Assembly: GCA_027623875.1 (NCBI GenBank) | Contig: JAQBUS010000010.1 | Span: 1-14,875, forward strand | Direction of reading: 5' to 3' | Source: Pseudomonadota bacterium | GTDB lineage: Bacteria > Pseudomonadota > Alphaproteobacteria > Rhodobacterales > Rhodobacteraceae | Length of the DNA: 14,875 bases | Shown here: positions 14,767 to 14,875 of the stretch, one piece after another | Numbering within the stretch: position 1 is the first letter of the stretch | Layout: every line of letters starts with the position of its first letter | Position numbers and translations under genes: made by a program | The notes under the pieces: generated by a model | Database searches by the model: none | What the model saw: the letters and a program-made list of their open reading frames with translations, nothing else | Told to the model about the DNA's origin: nothing

Positions 14767-14875
14767 GCGGTATGTTTGGTTGCAGAGGTTTGTAGGTAAC
14801 ATAATTAATTTGGGGCTGTCCTAGATAACTAGTTTAAATACCTTCTAACCCATTGTCTTAGTTGTGATAACTGCG

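Overview
The window is a compact, AT-rich stretch of bacterial chromosome. Thirteen reading frames lie head to tail on the minus strand (about 14706 down to 922), and two genes lie on the plus strand at the left edge (2-912). The gene content, the AT-rich codon use, the tight packing and a DUF3726-like gene suggest a low-GC pelagic alphaproteobacterium (roseobacter, SAR116 or SAR11-like). This assignment is an inference from gene content, not from a marker gene.

The minus-strand block reads as one pathway for dissimilating taurine, with sulfite disposal attached. In transcription order it holds: tauA (periplasmic binding protein), tauB (ATPase), a tauC-type permease split into two overlapping frames (12199-12858 and 10943-12247), tpa (taurine:pyruvate aminotransferase), xsc (sulfoacetaldehyde acetyltransferase), pta (phosphate acetyltransferase), sat (ATP sulfurylase), aprM (membrane anchor), aprB and aprA (adenylylsulfate reductase), a calcineurin-like metallophosphoesterase, and a 116-residue protein of unknown family.

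The predicted flow is as follows. Taurine is imported and transaminated with pyruvate to sulfoacetaldehyde and alanine. Xsc uses phosphate to release acetyl phosphate and sulfite, and Pta converts acetyl phosphate to acetyl-CoA. Sulfite and AMP are then oxidised by AprAB to APS, with electrons probably passed to the membrane through AprM. Sat, running in the ATP-forming direction, turns APS and PPi into sulfate and ATP. If this is right, the cell takes carbon, nitrogen and extra energy from taurine and detoxifies sulfite inside the cytoplasm. No sulfite exporter, SorAB or SoeABC gene is visible in the window, and no TauR-type regulator or alanine dehydrogenase is present.

Two coding anomalies stand out. 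The aprA frame ends at an in-frame TAG, but the same frame continues for 19 codons with a family-like tail (ending EKAPVHHIVD) to a second TAG at 2092. The permease gene appears to be one ~638-residue protein broken by a one-base shift near a run of five G on the minus strand (12241-12245). Both could be assembly or sequencing errors, real lesions, or recoding. The intact permease would also be unusual, with an N-terminal two-helix membrane segment and a soluble region of about 370 residues before the ordinary permease domain.

The non-coding signals are a 13-bp perfect stem-loop between tauA and tauB, a candidate promoter ahead of tauA, and a 212-bp gap between pta and sat with a 7-bp stem-loop and a 16-bp AT palindrome. 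No rRNA, tRNA, CRISPR array, insertion sequence or integrase was seen.
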